From Wurfbainia villosa (lineage: Eukaryota; Streptophyta; Magnoliopsida; Zingiberales; Zingiberaceae), in contig CM046003.1 in the NCBI GenBank assembly GCA_025175895.1, positions 47,052,335 through 47,116,334 on the forward strand: a stretch of DNA of 64,000 nt. Reading direction: 5' to 3'. The translations under genes and the position numbers were made by a program. Shown piece by piece: positions 11,017 to 22,867 of this stretch. The notes under the pieces are model-generated. The model saw only the letters and a program-made list of their open reading frames with translations, did no database searches and was not told the DNA's origin. Every line of letters starts with the position of its first letter. Positions within the stretch are counted from its first letter, which is position 1.

Positions 11017-12149
11017 TGTTGGTACAATCGACCCAGGTCAATGTTGACCAAGCTCCAGTGGAACTTGAGTAGGGTTTTGATGTTTGAAGATATGTTTGAC
11101 AATGGATTTAACAATATATTTGACATACGTATTGAGAGAGATTTTCATGAGGGAGATTGTTGGAATAATCAACCTCAGGTCAAGGTTGGCTAAGCTCGAG
11201 TGAGACTCTAGAGTGGAAGCCTAAGAATGGATTCTTGACAATGGAGAATTCCAAGTATGGATACTTAGTAAGGAAAAGCCCAAGGCTAGAATCTTGGAAA
11301 GGAAAAATCCAAATATGGATATTTGGCAAAAGAAAAAGTCTGTGTGTAGTCTTGGCGGCGTTAAGTCCAAGTTTGGATTGGCAAAGGGAAAGTCCAAGGG
11401 TGTAATCTTGGTCATGTAAGTTCCAGTGGGTAGTCTTGGCAGTGAAAGTCCAAGTATGGATACTTGGAAAAGGAAAGTTCAAGGGAGTAGTCTTGGTCAG
11501 GTAAGCCCAAGGGTGGAGTCTTGGAAGCGTACCCATTAACATGACAAAGCCGATGGAAGCAATTTAAGGCTAGTGTGAAGGGTGAAAGAGTCGTGGAGGA
11601 CTCGGATGGACCCTGAGGGTGTGAGGCTAATGGAAGTGGCTTGAAGACTTATATCTAGACTAAGGGTAATTATCAAGTATGAGGGGATCATGCTTGGGTT
11701 AAGCATCACTCTTGAGGTTTACCAGTTGATTGGTGATATTGACCAGTCAATTGGTGGAGTGCTTGACACTCGAAGGACTTAGTTGACTTCGATAGTCAAT
11801 TGGGGTTATGACCCAGTCGATTGGTCATGTAGTCGATTGAGGCTCGACTGTTGACTGTGGCTTTGGAAATCGACTTGTGGATAAGACTAGGCGACTGGCC
11901 ATTGACAGTCAACTGACCTTAAATGGACAGGGCACATAATGTTTGGCAGTCAACTGCTGGCTTATGACAGTTGACTATTGGGTCAGGGCAATCGACTGAT
12001 CATACATTTTTGACATGGATTAGTTCGTTGTGAGATAATGATACTTTATATTTCGCTGTGCTAATGTTTTGTAGACAAGAACACACGAACAAAAGAAATT
12101 GAGAAATGCTATTCACCCCCTCCTCTAGCACGTCAACCATGTCCTAACA
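11017..12149 (+). repeat. 3' LTR of C1
   Basis: Starts TGTTGGTACAATCGACCC directly after the polypurine tract and ends GTCCTAACA, like the C3 LTR. A second LTR-start-like sequence preceded by GGGAGAT occurs at 11158, 141 bp in. From 11196 to about 11530 it holds imperfect ~30-40 bp tandem units of the type AAGTCCAAG..GGA..CTTGG. AGTCGACT-like motifs follow in degraded form. C2 gag starts immediately after it. Confidence 0.75.
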
Positions 12150-12869
12150 GAGAATTCATAACCAACATAAAATGAGGATGAACCTATGGAAGAAGATTCA
12201 TCAACTCAAGAGCATGAAGATTCAAAGGTTGAAAGATACTTAACATCTGATATGGAAAGGTTAAAGAAGCTTTTGCCTCAACATAGGGACAAGATGAACC
12301 ATTAACATCCAAAGCTGATGAAGAAGAAGCCCATGCTTCTTTTACCATATAAGGTACAACAATTTCAATTATAAAAATAAATATCATATAATATTATTTG
12401 AGAATAGGGAGAATGGACATTATAAGAATAGGTGCCCAAAGTTAATCAAGAAGAAGGTTTAAGGGGCACCAAAGACAAAGGAGAAGTAAAAAAAAAAAAG
12501 CCAGAACCTTGATAGGAAAGGCAAAGAGCATATAATGTGTTTTTCATGTAATCAAAATGGGCACGACCGAAATCAATATCCAATGGGGAGGCATCCACAT
12601 ACGAATATGGAAGGGAGCTCAAGCTTAGGGGAGCTCCTAAAGCAAGATCTGAGGTACTGTTATTTAATGGAATTTCTTTATTTTATAATAAAATGCATAT
12701 TAGAAATAAATTTTATAATCCTAGTGCTCATTATTATGAATATAGGAGATTTGATAAACTTAAGGAGTACTTTAGAATATTTCAAGATTAACCTAATCCA
12801 TCTAAAGATAAAACAGTTGAAAGTGATCAAGGAAAAAACCCTAAAAAAATTAGACATGCTTAGAAAAAA
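12150..12869 (+). pseudogene. gag: Gag remnant of C2, left part
   Basis: Collinear with the C3 gag at about 57880-58720. The first zinc knuckle (near 12393-12435) has lost both leading cysteines. The second (CFSCNQNGHDRNQY, starting 12538) has its last Cys changed to Tyr. Several stops interrupt it. It continues at 43055 after element G. Confidence 0.72.
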
Positions 12870-13445
12870 TGATGCAAGCGCATCCAACACAACACGACAT
12901 GTCTGTGCCCCTTGCCATGAGCATGCATCGTCCTGAACCAAAACAGAGCAGAACAGCGAGTATGTCTTGGTCACTTGCTTAATCAGAAGTTCCAACAGAG
13001 AACACGACTTGGCCATGTTCCCCTCCATGACCTTAGTCCAAACCACAGCTATGTCGTGGATCCCTCTATGGCCATGGTGTGCCACCACCACTATTTAGGA
13101 TTTCATTAAAATATTATTATTATTTTTATTTGGTTTGAATTTCTATTTAATTTTAAAATTTTATTTTTAAAAGTTTTATATTTACTTTTTGTTTTTTGTT
13201 AAGAAATTTTTATTATTTCTTTTGTTTGAAGTTTTCCCTTTCTCTAGCCTATTTATACATGGGTTTAGGCTTTTGTAATATATTGGTTTTTGATTAATAA
13301 AGTTTATTTTGGTTTTGCATAAACATCAATGCATATCCTCTTTTGTTAGCAAATTCCCCCTCTCGTTAGATTCTCTCTGCCCACCTCTCTTTTAGCGTCG
13401 CCGCATGTGAAAGGATGCACCCATCCCGCTACCCTGCCTGCGTCA
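12870..13445 (+). repeat. 5' LTR of G
   Basis: TGATGCAAG...GCGTCA, 576 bp, aligned with 42471-43054. AT-rich middle, then TCTATTTATACATGGG-like promoter sequence near 13248. Confidence 0.87.
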
Positions 13446-14321
13446 GTTGGTATTGGAGCCCTAGATCTATGGAGGGACATTGTGGTCATGGTCATGGATG
13501 TAACAGATAGGTTCTAATTGAGGAAGACTCACCCCAGGATCGAAGTACCCACGAGCTCATTGATCTGCAAAGACAAATCACGGAGTTATATTGACAATTC
13601 ATGGATGGTCATCATGGTTGTGATCATGGACATGACAGGTAGGTTCCGAATGAGGAAGTCTCACTCTAGGTTGAAGTTTTCAAGATACCATCAAGAATCT
13701 ACGAAGAAAAATCGGAGCATTAAATCGACATGTAACACTGTAAGAACTTGAGGTAAGTCTTCGACGCTCTAAAAGTCTATGCCATCAAGAATATTGTGGC
13801 CATAAAGAATGGTATGAAGACCCCATCTACGATGAAGATGACATTGATGGGTCATTGAAGAGGACATGAAAGATCCCACCTGTAACAAGGACGACCTTGA
13901 GAGCACCAAGTTCAAAGAAGACGTGAAAGACCCCTTCTACGACGACGATGATATATATGAGAAAATTAAAGAAAGCATGGAAGACCCTGTTTATGAAAAT
14001 GATGATATTGACGAGGTCATAGGCAACTCCATCTACGACGAGTACAACGATGATGAGGTACTTTGCGAAGATGGACACAAGACATTGCTTGATCTCTCAC
14101 CCAAGGACAAAACGAGAGATGATTGATTGATGATGACGAGCACCCATATTGGAGGATAAAATATTTTACTAGAACCCCAACAAGAGGATTTCACTCCTCT
14201 TTTAGTATCTTCTATTTCTCCTCTTCTTTCTATGTCCAAGTGTTTGGTTGCATATGCCCTACCACTTCATCCGAGTAGCATCTTCGACTCAAGTCCGGAT
14301 TTCTCCACCAAGGATCAAGTC
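13446..14321 (+). pseudogene. Internal region of G, decayed gag-like coding
   Basis: A primer-binding-like TGGTATTGGAGCC lies at 13448-13460. A degenerate direct repeat of about 110 bp occupies roughly 13484-13590 and 13608-13720 (shared phrases GGTCAT.ATGG..., GAGGAAG.CTCAC). At 13866-14126 an 86-codon acidic reading frame has no start I would trust and no recognised domain. The position after the primer site suggests the start of a Gag, but the frame is broken several times. I cannot assign a function. F is inserted at its right end (TSD AAGTC, 14317-14321). Confidence 0.5.
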
Positions 14322-15488
14322 TGTCACGCCCCAAGAGTATGTCGAGCCGAAAAAAATGGACAACATCTCCCCTGTACGTGATACAATATCCTATTAATAC
14401 AAAGCCTTTCAGCCACAACCACATTGTTGGAAGATCGTTGGCCGGGTAGAGGGGGTGAATAGCCTCTTGATTGTAGATGATGGAGATTGATCGCTTCTTG
14501 ATTGTCTACGATCAGGTTAGCACAGCGGAAATAAAGCTAAACACAACAATTAAACAAAACACAAGATAAAGAAGAGGATGCTGTTGGGATGTATACTGAA
14601 AAGTCTATTTTTGTATGAACATCTTTATTTTTGAATTAAGAATCACATGATCATTGTTTGCATATTTATGGTTATGCATATTGTCTGATACATTACATTA
14701 TAGATAACATGGTGTGTAGTGTCACATGGGAGATTATGTTATCAGTCCCTTGTAGAGTATAAGTAAAGGCTCACAACCGAGATGGTTTTGGACAAACCAT
14801 TGGTATGGTTGTAGTGTAATTTGGTATTGGTTTGTCTTGACCATAGAATTACACTAGTACACTTTGTGTGTATTGAGCAGGACCGACTTAGAGGTGATTC
14901 GATTTATTGCTGACTACATAACTAAATCAGACCTCGGATATTATGGTGTATATGCTCTTAATTTCGATATAATAACGGACACATGTACTTAGTATTTATT
15001 TCTTTGATTTACTAATGGGCAAGATTTATAGAGTAAATCGATAGGCTCGGTAAGTTGGGAAATGATATTATTTACATGGTGTGCCGTTGATTATAGGAGG
15101 AAACCGTGTCCTATATATTAGGATGATGATGTCCCCTTGAGGAGCTCATAAGGTTTATCATGTAAACCCTGCAGGTGGACTTGGTCCGGCATGATGATAA
15201 GGTTGAGTGGTACTACTCATGGAGTTAGATGTTGATTAATTAATTGTCAGTATATTAATTAATTGACGAACATTCGAGATCTTAAACACGGGGAGATATT
15301 TGTACAATTAATATATGGAGCCCATATTTATTTATGAGAGTTGGTGAGGTAGATCAATGATAATCCTCTAGTGGAATGGATTATCATTAATAAATCAGAC
15401 TTTATGTGGGCTAGATCCATTGGGTGGCCAAGATCCAACTCCTCCTCATGGTCCCTATTGTAGCCTATTAAAACCCTCATGAAGCCTA

Positions 15489-15590
15489 GATCCGACGGTG
15501 GAGATTAAATCTCTAGATCCGACGGTGGAGATTAAATCTCTAGATTTGATAGTTGAGATTAAATCTCTAGATCCAATGGTGGAGATTAAA
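15489..15590 (+). repeat. 27-bp minisatellite in the A 5' LTR, 4 units
   Basis: Four tandem units of the family-wide repeat, ending 20 bp before the TATA box. The 3' LTR of the same element has five (22286-22419). Confidence 0.9.
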
Positions 15591-15610
15591 AGGAGGCTTA
15601 AGCCTAACTC

Positions 15611-15618
15611 TATAAATA
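15611..15618 (+). promoter_or_regulatory. TATA box of the A 5' LTR
   Basis: TATAAATA in AACTCTATAAATAAGG, conserved in the 3' LTR near 22439 and as TATAAAAG in K (60899-60906). Confidence 0.65.
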
Positions 15619-16377
15619 AGGCTTAGGAGTGGGCGACAAGAACATCTTTTGGGAGATTAGGGTTTTGCTTCCCTTGGCTTGGGCGGTAAGAGTTATTTTG
15701 GAGAGCTAGGGTTTGGAGTTTCAAGGGTGGGGCGTCAACTTGTTTGGCTTCTCCCGTAGGGCCGGTAGCAACACAAGAAAAGGATAAGGGTTTCCTCTTC
15801 TCCTTTAATCTTGGCCGGCTTCTCCTTTCCTAGGGTAGCTCCTCCTTCTTTCATTGGAGCTCTTGGCCGGCGACAACATCAAGTTCCTTGGCTTGGTGGT
15901 CGGTTCTAGATAGGAGAAGAAGTTTTGTTTTATTCTTCCCTTTGTTCGGAGAGAGCAAGGAAGGGAAGAACGTGATGTAGGAGGCTTCGACTTTTGGAAG
16001 ATCGTCGCCCACACGACGTCCAAAAGGAGGAAGGACATACAATAGAAGATCTAGAGGTAAACAAGAGGTATAATTCTTGTTTAAGTATGTTTTCTTATTC
16101 TATCCAAATTGTATGTATTGTATGTGGCTAATTTACTTGGACCCCGAAGACAAACACAAAAACTGGCGATCCGTACATCGTCTATTCCGTGGCTAATCGA
16201 AGAAAAGAGGTATGTTACTTGAACAACAAGTTTGTTCAAGTGACCACTCTATTCTAATAGCACGATGATGGATCGGTTGCTTGGGTAATCCCTCTTCGTC
16301 AAGGATTAATTTTTTAATCCGGGAGACGTTGATGGGACCAAGTTGAAGTGGGAAGCAAAGTTTCGTCACCCTTGAAG

Positions 16378-16390
16378 TGGCATCAGAGCC
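16378..16390 (+). other. Primer-binding site of A (one mismatch)
   Basis: TGGCATCAGAGCC, the tRNA-Met site with T to C at position 4. K keeps the unchanged site (61748-61760). Confidence 0.88.
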
Positions 16391-17436
16391 ACGGTTTCCG
16401 ATTTTGTGTGTTTAGGATTCAGTTACGTTTATACACTTATCATATATTGTATGTGCCGGATGATAGTAGGATGTGCGTAGGCTAACTTTTTGGTTGCAGG
16501 CATAAGATTTAACTATTATGGGCATATGTGTGTGTATGTGATTGGATGTGTATAATTGTATTATTATTTGAATCCTCGGGGTTGACGAGGCTAGTATTTA
16601 ATTTTTGTAATTAAGTACGACATTATTTAGCCACTCTTTTATTTTAGTTTACTTTCGATCTAGATTTCATGTACACTCCTTCATGGAGTATAGGATTGAT
16701 GTATGTAAATTAAAATAATTATTCTCGGCTCGGATCTCCGGATGGCTTGTACATGGCGTAGGGAGGAGCGGACGAGATGGCAATACGACGGGAGGCATAT
16801 TGGAGAAAAAAAGCCATAATAGTTGGAAAATATTTTTTTTTCATATTTATTGCTTCTTGTTTGATATGCATGTCGTGTGCTAAGAAAATTCCTCAATTTT
16901 AAATTACTAAGTGGGAGAGGGATATTTTTTTATAAATTCTCACGACCTCCATTACGATTTGACATGTGATGCAAACAAACTTGCGCGTCGGCTTTGAGTG
17001 CCTTCCTCCCCATCTGATGAGTTTGTTTGGCGGATCACAGGGTTAAATATGGTTATAAGAAATTATTTAGGAGCGTGTGTACTTCCCCATCGGAAGGCAC
17101 ATAACCCAAGATAATTGCCTTGGTACCAAGTAATGGTGAACACTTAGATGCAAATAGGAGTATCCTCCCCATCGGAGTCATTGCTTTTATTTGTAGGGCC
17201 AAAGAGGAACCAACTATTAATTTTATTTGTCAAAAAGTTAGGTTGACAGGATAATAAAATTAATGGGTAAAACCTCCTCTTATAAATGTAGAATTCGTAT
17301 ACGTCCATACTATTGTGGCATATGATATTCTCGGTGTTTTGAGGTGTTGGTTGATTTTAAAATTTTATTGTTTGAGGAATCAATAATTTTTTGAAATCTA
17401 ATGTTTTGATCTATATGATTCACAGGTTTTTCAAAA
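16391..17436 (+). other. Untranslated leader of A
   Basis: About 1 kb between primer site and gag ATG with no coding frame; a homologous leader lies at 61761-62810 in K. No feature recognised beyond its conservation between the two copies. Confidence 0.7.
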
Positions 17437-20400
17437 ATGACTTTCAACCCATTTGCTGTGATACTAAAAGAGAATAAACTTACTAGACCCAATTATATTG
17501 ATTGGAAAAGGAATCTTAATATTGTCTTGACTGCTGAGGAGTATAAGTATGTACTCTTCGAAGAGTGTCCTCCTAAGTCTGCGGATGATTCTGGAGAAAA
17601 GGAGAAGGAGAGTTATAAGAAGTAGATAAAGGCTGATGAGATGGTGCGGTGTTACATTTTGGCTTCTATGTCAAATGTATTGCAACATCAGCATCCAGCC
17701 ATGCCCACTGCTTATGACATGATGCTCAATCTCAAGGAGCTTTTCAGACACCAGAATCGGGCTGCTAGGCAAGAAGCCATGAGGAACTTGATGACGATCA
17801 CCATGATCGAGGGAACACCTGTGAGGAATCATGTTCTCAAGATGATGGCTCATTTGAATGAGCTGGAAGTCCTTCGAGCTGAGATCAATGGGGAAACCCA
17901 GGTCGATATCATACTCTAGTCTCTACCTATAAGTTTTGAGCAGTTTCGCCTGAATTACAACATGAATAAAAGGTTGTATTCGTTAGCGGAGCTTCTGACA
18001 GAACTCCAGGAGGTAGAGGGGCTTTTTCGTCAGAGTGCTTAGGCTTAGGCCATGGTTGCCCAAAAGGTTTCTACTTCTAAGCCGAAAGGCAAGAAGAAGA
18101 AGAAACAAGGTGGGACAAAGGTGGCGGGGGGATCTTAGGGAGGAGTGAAGAAGCCGAAAGGTAAGTGCTTCACTTGCAAGCAGACTGGACATTGGAAGAA
18201 GGACTGCCTCAACCGGAAGCAGAACATAGGTATATCTTTTGGTCTAGTCGTTAAAACATGTTTAGCGGTGTTACCTACCGGCACCTGGTGTGTAGATACG
18301 GGAGCCACTGATCATGTCTGCAATACTTTGCAGGGGTTCCAGGAAACCAGACGACTGGCTGAGGGGTAGATTGCCGTTTACTTGGGCGATGCTACGAAGG
18401 TGGCGGCTGTTGCAGAGGGAGATGTTTATTTATCTTTTGAGAGGAATAAAACTTTGATTCTGAGAAATTTCCTTTATGTACCTTTATTTAAAAAGAATTT
18501 AATTTCAATTTCTAAATTGTTTATGGATGGATATTCTATTTCTTTTAATGACAGAGATGTTATAAAAAGGAATAGGGAGATTATCTGTTCTGGTGCATTG
18601 ATAGGAAATTTATATACCCTTGAACCAAAAGCTCCCACGATGCAAATAGAAGTAAATAACTCATCTTCTAATTCTAATAAGAGAAAAAAACCTTCGAAAA
18701 TGAACCAAATATATCTTTGGCATCTAAGGTTAGGTCATATTAACCTAAGTAGAATTCAAAGGTTGACAGCTGATGGACCTCTGGGTTCATTAGTGGTGGA
18801 AGATTTCCCAACCTGCGAATCTTGCTTGGAAGGAAAAATGACCAAGAGGCCTTTTAAGGCCAAGGGGTATAGAGCTAAAGATGTGTTGAAATTGGTTCAT
18901 TCTGATTTGTGCGGTCTTATGTCTATCTAGGCAAGAGGTGGTTTTGAATATTTCGTCTCTTTTATAGATGATTATTCAAGATATGGATACATTTACTTGA
19001 TGCGCCGCAAGTCTGAATGCTTTGATAGGTTCAAAGAATTCAAGGCTGATGTGGAGAAACATCAAGGTAAAAGTATCAAGACACTACGATCTGATCGTGA
19101 TGGTGAGTACCTCTTGGGAGAGTTTAGGAATTACTTATCAGAGGCTGAGATTCAATCCCAATTGTCTGCACCTGGCACACCCCAGCAGAATGGTGTAGCG
19201 GAGCGAAGGAATAGGACTCTTATGGAGATGGTTAGATCGATGATGAGTTATTCTGAGTTGTCAGATTCGTTCTGAGGGTATGCTCTGGATACGACAGTGT
19301 ATATTCTGAACTTGGTACCATCTAAATCAGTGCCTTTTACTCCCATAGAATTATGGACTGGGCGAAAGCCTAGTCTGAGACATATTCGGATTTGGGGGAG
19401 TCCAGCACATGTGCTGAATGCAGATGCTGGTAAGTTGGAACCTCGTACAGAAGTGCGCATGTTCGTTGGCTATCCTAGAGGAATGAAAGGTGGTTTGTTT
19501 TATAGTCCTAGAGATCAAAGGGTGATCGTTAGCACGAATGCCAGATTTCTAGAGGAAAACTATGTGATGAACCACAAGCCCATGAGTAAGATTGTTCTGG
19601 AGGAATTAAGAGGGGAAGTCACAACTTCAGTACCACCGGTACAAGAGGATATACCACAAGTGACTCCACCGCGTGTCACAGAGGATACACAGGTGATACC
19701 TCATCATAGTGGGAGGGTTGTTAGACCGCCTGATAGATTTATGTTCTTGGGAGAATCTTCTGATTTGATCCCTGGTGAACATGAACCCGATCCCTGGACA
19801 TATGACGAGGCAATCCAAGATAAAGATACGGTATTTTGGCAAAGTGCGATGAATTCTGAGATAGAATCTATGGATTCAAATCAGGTCTAGGAGCTAGTAG
19901 AACCACCCAATGGTGTAAAAACCATTGGATGCAAGTGAATCTACAAAAAAGAGAGAGGAATAGATGGGAAGGTTGAGACCTTCAAAGCAAGGCTTGTTGC
20001 GAAAGGGTATCCTCAGAAAGAGGGTATCGATTATGAGGAGACCTTTTCACCGGTAGCTATGCTTAAGTCTATCCGAATTCTCTTATGTATTGCTGCTCAT
20101 ATGGATTATGAGGTGTGGCAGATGGATGTCAAGACAACTTTCCTTAATGGAAGTCTTGAGGAAAACATCTATATGAAGCAACCAGAGGGATTCATTGCAA
20201 AGGGCAAAGAGCATCTTGTGTGCAAGCTTAATCGGTCCATTTATGGATTGAAGCAAGCTTCGAGATCTTGGAACATCCGCTTTGATGAGGTAATTCAGTC
20301 TTATGGATTTATTCGAAGTTTAGATGAGTCTTGTGTATACAAGAGATGTGACGGAAACGTAGTGGTATTTCTTGTACTATACATAGATGACATTTTGTTA

Positions 20401-21360
20401 ATTGGCAACAATGTCAAGGTGTTATCGGATGTAAGGGTATGGTTGTCCAAACAGTTTGATATGAAAGACTTGGGAGAAGTGGGACACATCCTTGGGATCA
20501 AGGTTATAAGGGATAGCAGGAAAAGGATGTTGTGCTTATCTCAAGCTTCATGTATAGACACTATTTTGGCTCGTTTTAGCATGCATAACTCCAAGAAAGG
20601 TTTTCTACCATTTAGGCCTGGAGTTCCTTTATTTAAGGAGATGTGTCCTAGAACATCTAAGGAGATAGAGGAGATGAAGGTGGTTCCTTATGCTTCGGCA
20701 GTAGAATGCCTCATGTATGCTATGCTATGTACGAGACCGGATATCTACTTTACCGTTGGCATGATTAGCAGATATTAGAGTAATCTAGGACAGGGTCATT
20801 GGACTACGGTAAAGCATATATTGAAGTACTTGAGAAGGACTAGGGATTATATGCTGGTATACCAGGTAGATCAATTACTCTCTGTGGGTTACACAGATTC
20901 CGACTTCCAATTAGATAGGGATAACAGTAAGTCTACCTCGGGTTTTGTGTTTACTTTGGGAGGTGGAGCCATTGTATGGAGAAGTGGCAAGCAAAAATGC
21001 GTGGCGGACTCTACCATGGAAGCTGAGTATGTGACAGCCTCTGAGGCAGCCAAAGAAGTTGTATGGCTCAGGAACTTCTTGATGGACTTGGATGTGATTC
21101 TTGGTTTGCTCAGAACTATCACAATTTATTGTGATAACAGTGGTGCAGTTGCAAACTCGAAGAAACCACGAGCCCATAAGGCAAGTAAACACATAGAGCG
21201 CAAGTACCACCTGATACGAGAAATCGAAAAGCGAGGAGAATTTGCTGTGGCCAAGATTCCATCAGAGGATAACCTGGAAGATCCTTTCACTAAGGCCCTT
21301 CTAGCAAGAGCTTTTGATAGGCATGTGGAGGGAATGGGAATCAGATGTATGGCAGTATGA
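17437..21360 (+). pseudogene. gag-pol: Copia gag-pol polyprotein, one frame with 11 stop codons
   Basis: A single frame of about 1,307 codons, ATG at 17437. Order: Gag (to about 18060); CCHC knuckle CFTCKQTGHWKKDC (18166-18207); protease with DTGA (18295); pre-integrase region (YLWHLRLGH, CESCLEGK); integrase with the D,D,E triad at 18904, 19093 and 19201; reverse transcriptase with YIDD (20380-20391); RNase H (GYTDSDF, STMEAEY, DNSGA). The order protease-integrase-RT-RNase H defines Ty1/copia. In-frame stops are at 17623, 17917, 18040, 18046, 18136, 18367, 18928, 19273, 19888, 19936 and 20776. No frameshift was found. Most stops sit where related copies or the family have CAG or TGG. It is not translatable past 62 codons. 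Confidence 0.96.
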
Positions 21361-21382
21361 GGACAATATAGTCTTTTAGTAT

Positions 21383-21393
21383 AAGCGGGAGAT
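21383..21393 (+). other. Polypurine tract of A
   Basis: AAGCGGGAGAT immediately before the 3' LTR. The C looks like a mutation: the A' counterpart at 2674-2687 also departs from an all-purine run. Confidence 0.75.
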
Positions 21394-22285
21394 TATTGGG
21401 ATGTATACTGAAAAGTCTATCTTTTGTATGAACATCTTTATTTTTGAATTAATAATCACATGATCATTGTTTGCATATTGTCTGATACATTACATTGTAG
21501 ATAACATGGTGTGTAGTGTCACACGGGAGATCATGTTATCAGTTCCTTGTAGAGTATAAGTAAAGGCTCACAACCAAGATGGTTTTGGACAAACCATTGG
21601 TATGGTTGTAGTGTAATTTGGTATTGGTTTATCTTGACCATAGAATTACACTTGTACACTTTATGTGTATTGAGCAGGACCAACTTAGAGGTGATTCGAT
21701 TTATTGCTGACTACATAATTGAATCGGACCTTGGATATTATGATGTACATGCTCTTAAACCCGATATAATAACGGGCACATGTACTTAGTATTTATTTCT
21801 TTGATTTACCAATGGGAGAGATTTATAGAGTAAATCGATAGGCTCGGTAAGTTGGGAAATGATATTATTTACATGGTGTGCTGTTGATTATAGGAGGAAA
21901 TCGTTTCCTATATATTAGAATGATGATGTCCCCTTGAGGAGCTCATAAGGTTCATCATGTAAACCTTGCAGGTGGACTTGGTCCGGCATGATGATAAGGT
22001 TGAGTGGTACTACTCATGGAGTTAGATGTTGATTAATTAATTGTCAGTAAATTAATTAATTGACGGACATTCGAGATCTTAAATATGGAGAGATATTTGT
22101 ACAATTAATATATGGAGCCCATATTTATTTATGGGGGTTGGTGAGGTAAATCAATGATAATCCTCTAGTGGAATGGATTATCATTAATGGATGGGACTTT
22201 ATGTGAGCTAGATCCATTGGGCGGCCAAGATCCAACTCCTCCTCATGGTCCATATTGTAGCCTATTAAAACCCTCATGAAGCCTA

Positions 22286-22419
22286 GATCCGATGGTGGAG
22301 ATTAAATCTCTAGATCCGATGGTGGAGATTAATTAAATATCTAGATCCGACGCTGGAGATTAAATCTCTAGATCCGACGGTTGAGATTAAATCTCTAGAT
22401 CCAACGGTGGAGATTAAAA
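22286..22419 (+). repeat. 27-bp minisatellite in the A 3' LTR, 5 units
   Basis: Same unit as 15489-15590, one unit longer than in the sister LTR. Confidence 0.9.
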
Positions 22420-22867
22420 GGAGGCTTAAGCCTAACTCTATAAATAAGGCTTAGGAGTGGGCGGCAAGAACATCTTTTGGGAGATTAGGGTTTTGCTTCC
22501 CTTGGCTTGGGCGGCAAGAGTTATTTTGGAGAGCTAGGGTTTGGAGTTTCAAGGGAGGGTAGACAACTTCTTTGGCTTGTCCCTTAGGGCCAGCGACAAC
22601 ATAAGAAAAGGATAAGGGTTTCCTCTTCTCCTTTGATCTTGGCCGGCTTCTCCTTTCCTAGGGTAGCTCCTCCTTCTTCCATTGGAGCTCTTGGTCGGCG
22701 CCAACACCATCTCCTTCATCCTCTCCTTGGCCGGTGGCAACATCAAGTTCCTTGGCTTGGTGGTCAGTTCTAGATAGGAGAAGAAGTTTTGTTTTATTCT
22801 TTCCTTTGTTCGGAGCGAGCAAGGAAGGGAAGAACGTGATCTAGGAGGCTTCGACTTTTGGAAGATA

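Larger units (their letters stand above)
14582..16375 (+). repeat. 5' LTR of A
   Basis: Begins TGTTGGGATGTATACTG. Its final CA has become GA (16374-16375), by comparison with the 3' LTR end at 25092. TATA box TATAAATA at 15611-15618. Four 27-bp units at 15489-15590. It lacks about 17 bp near 16335 that the 3' LTR has at about 25031-25050. Confidence 0.93.
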
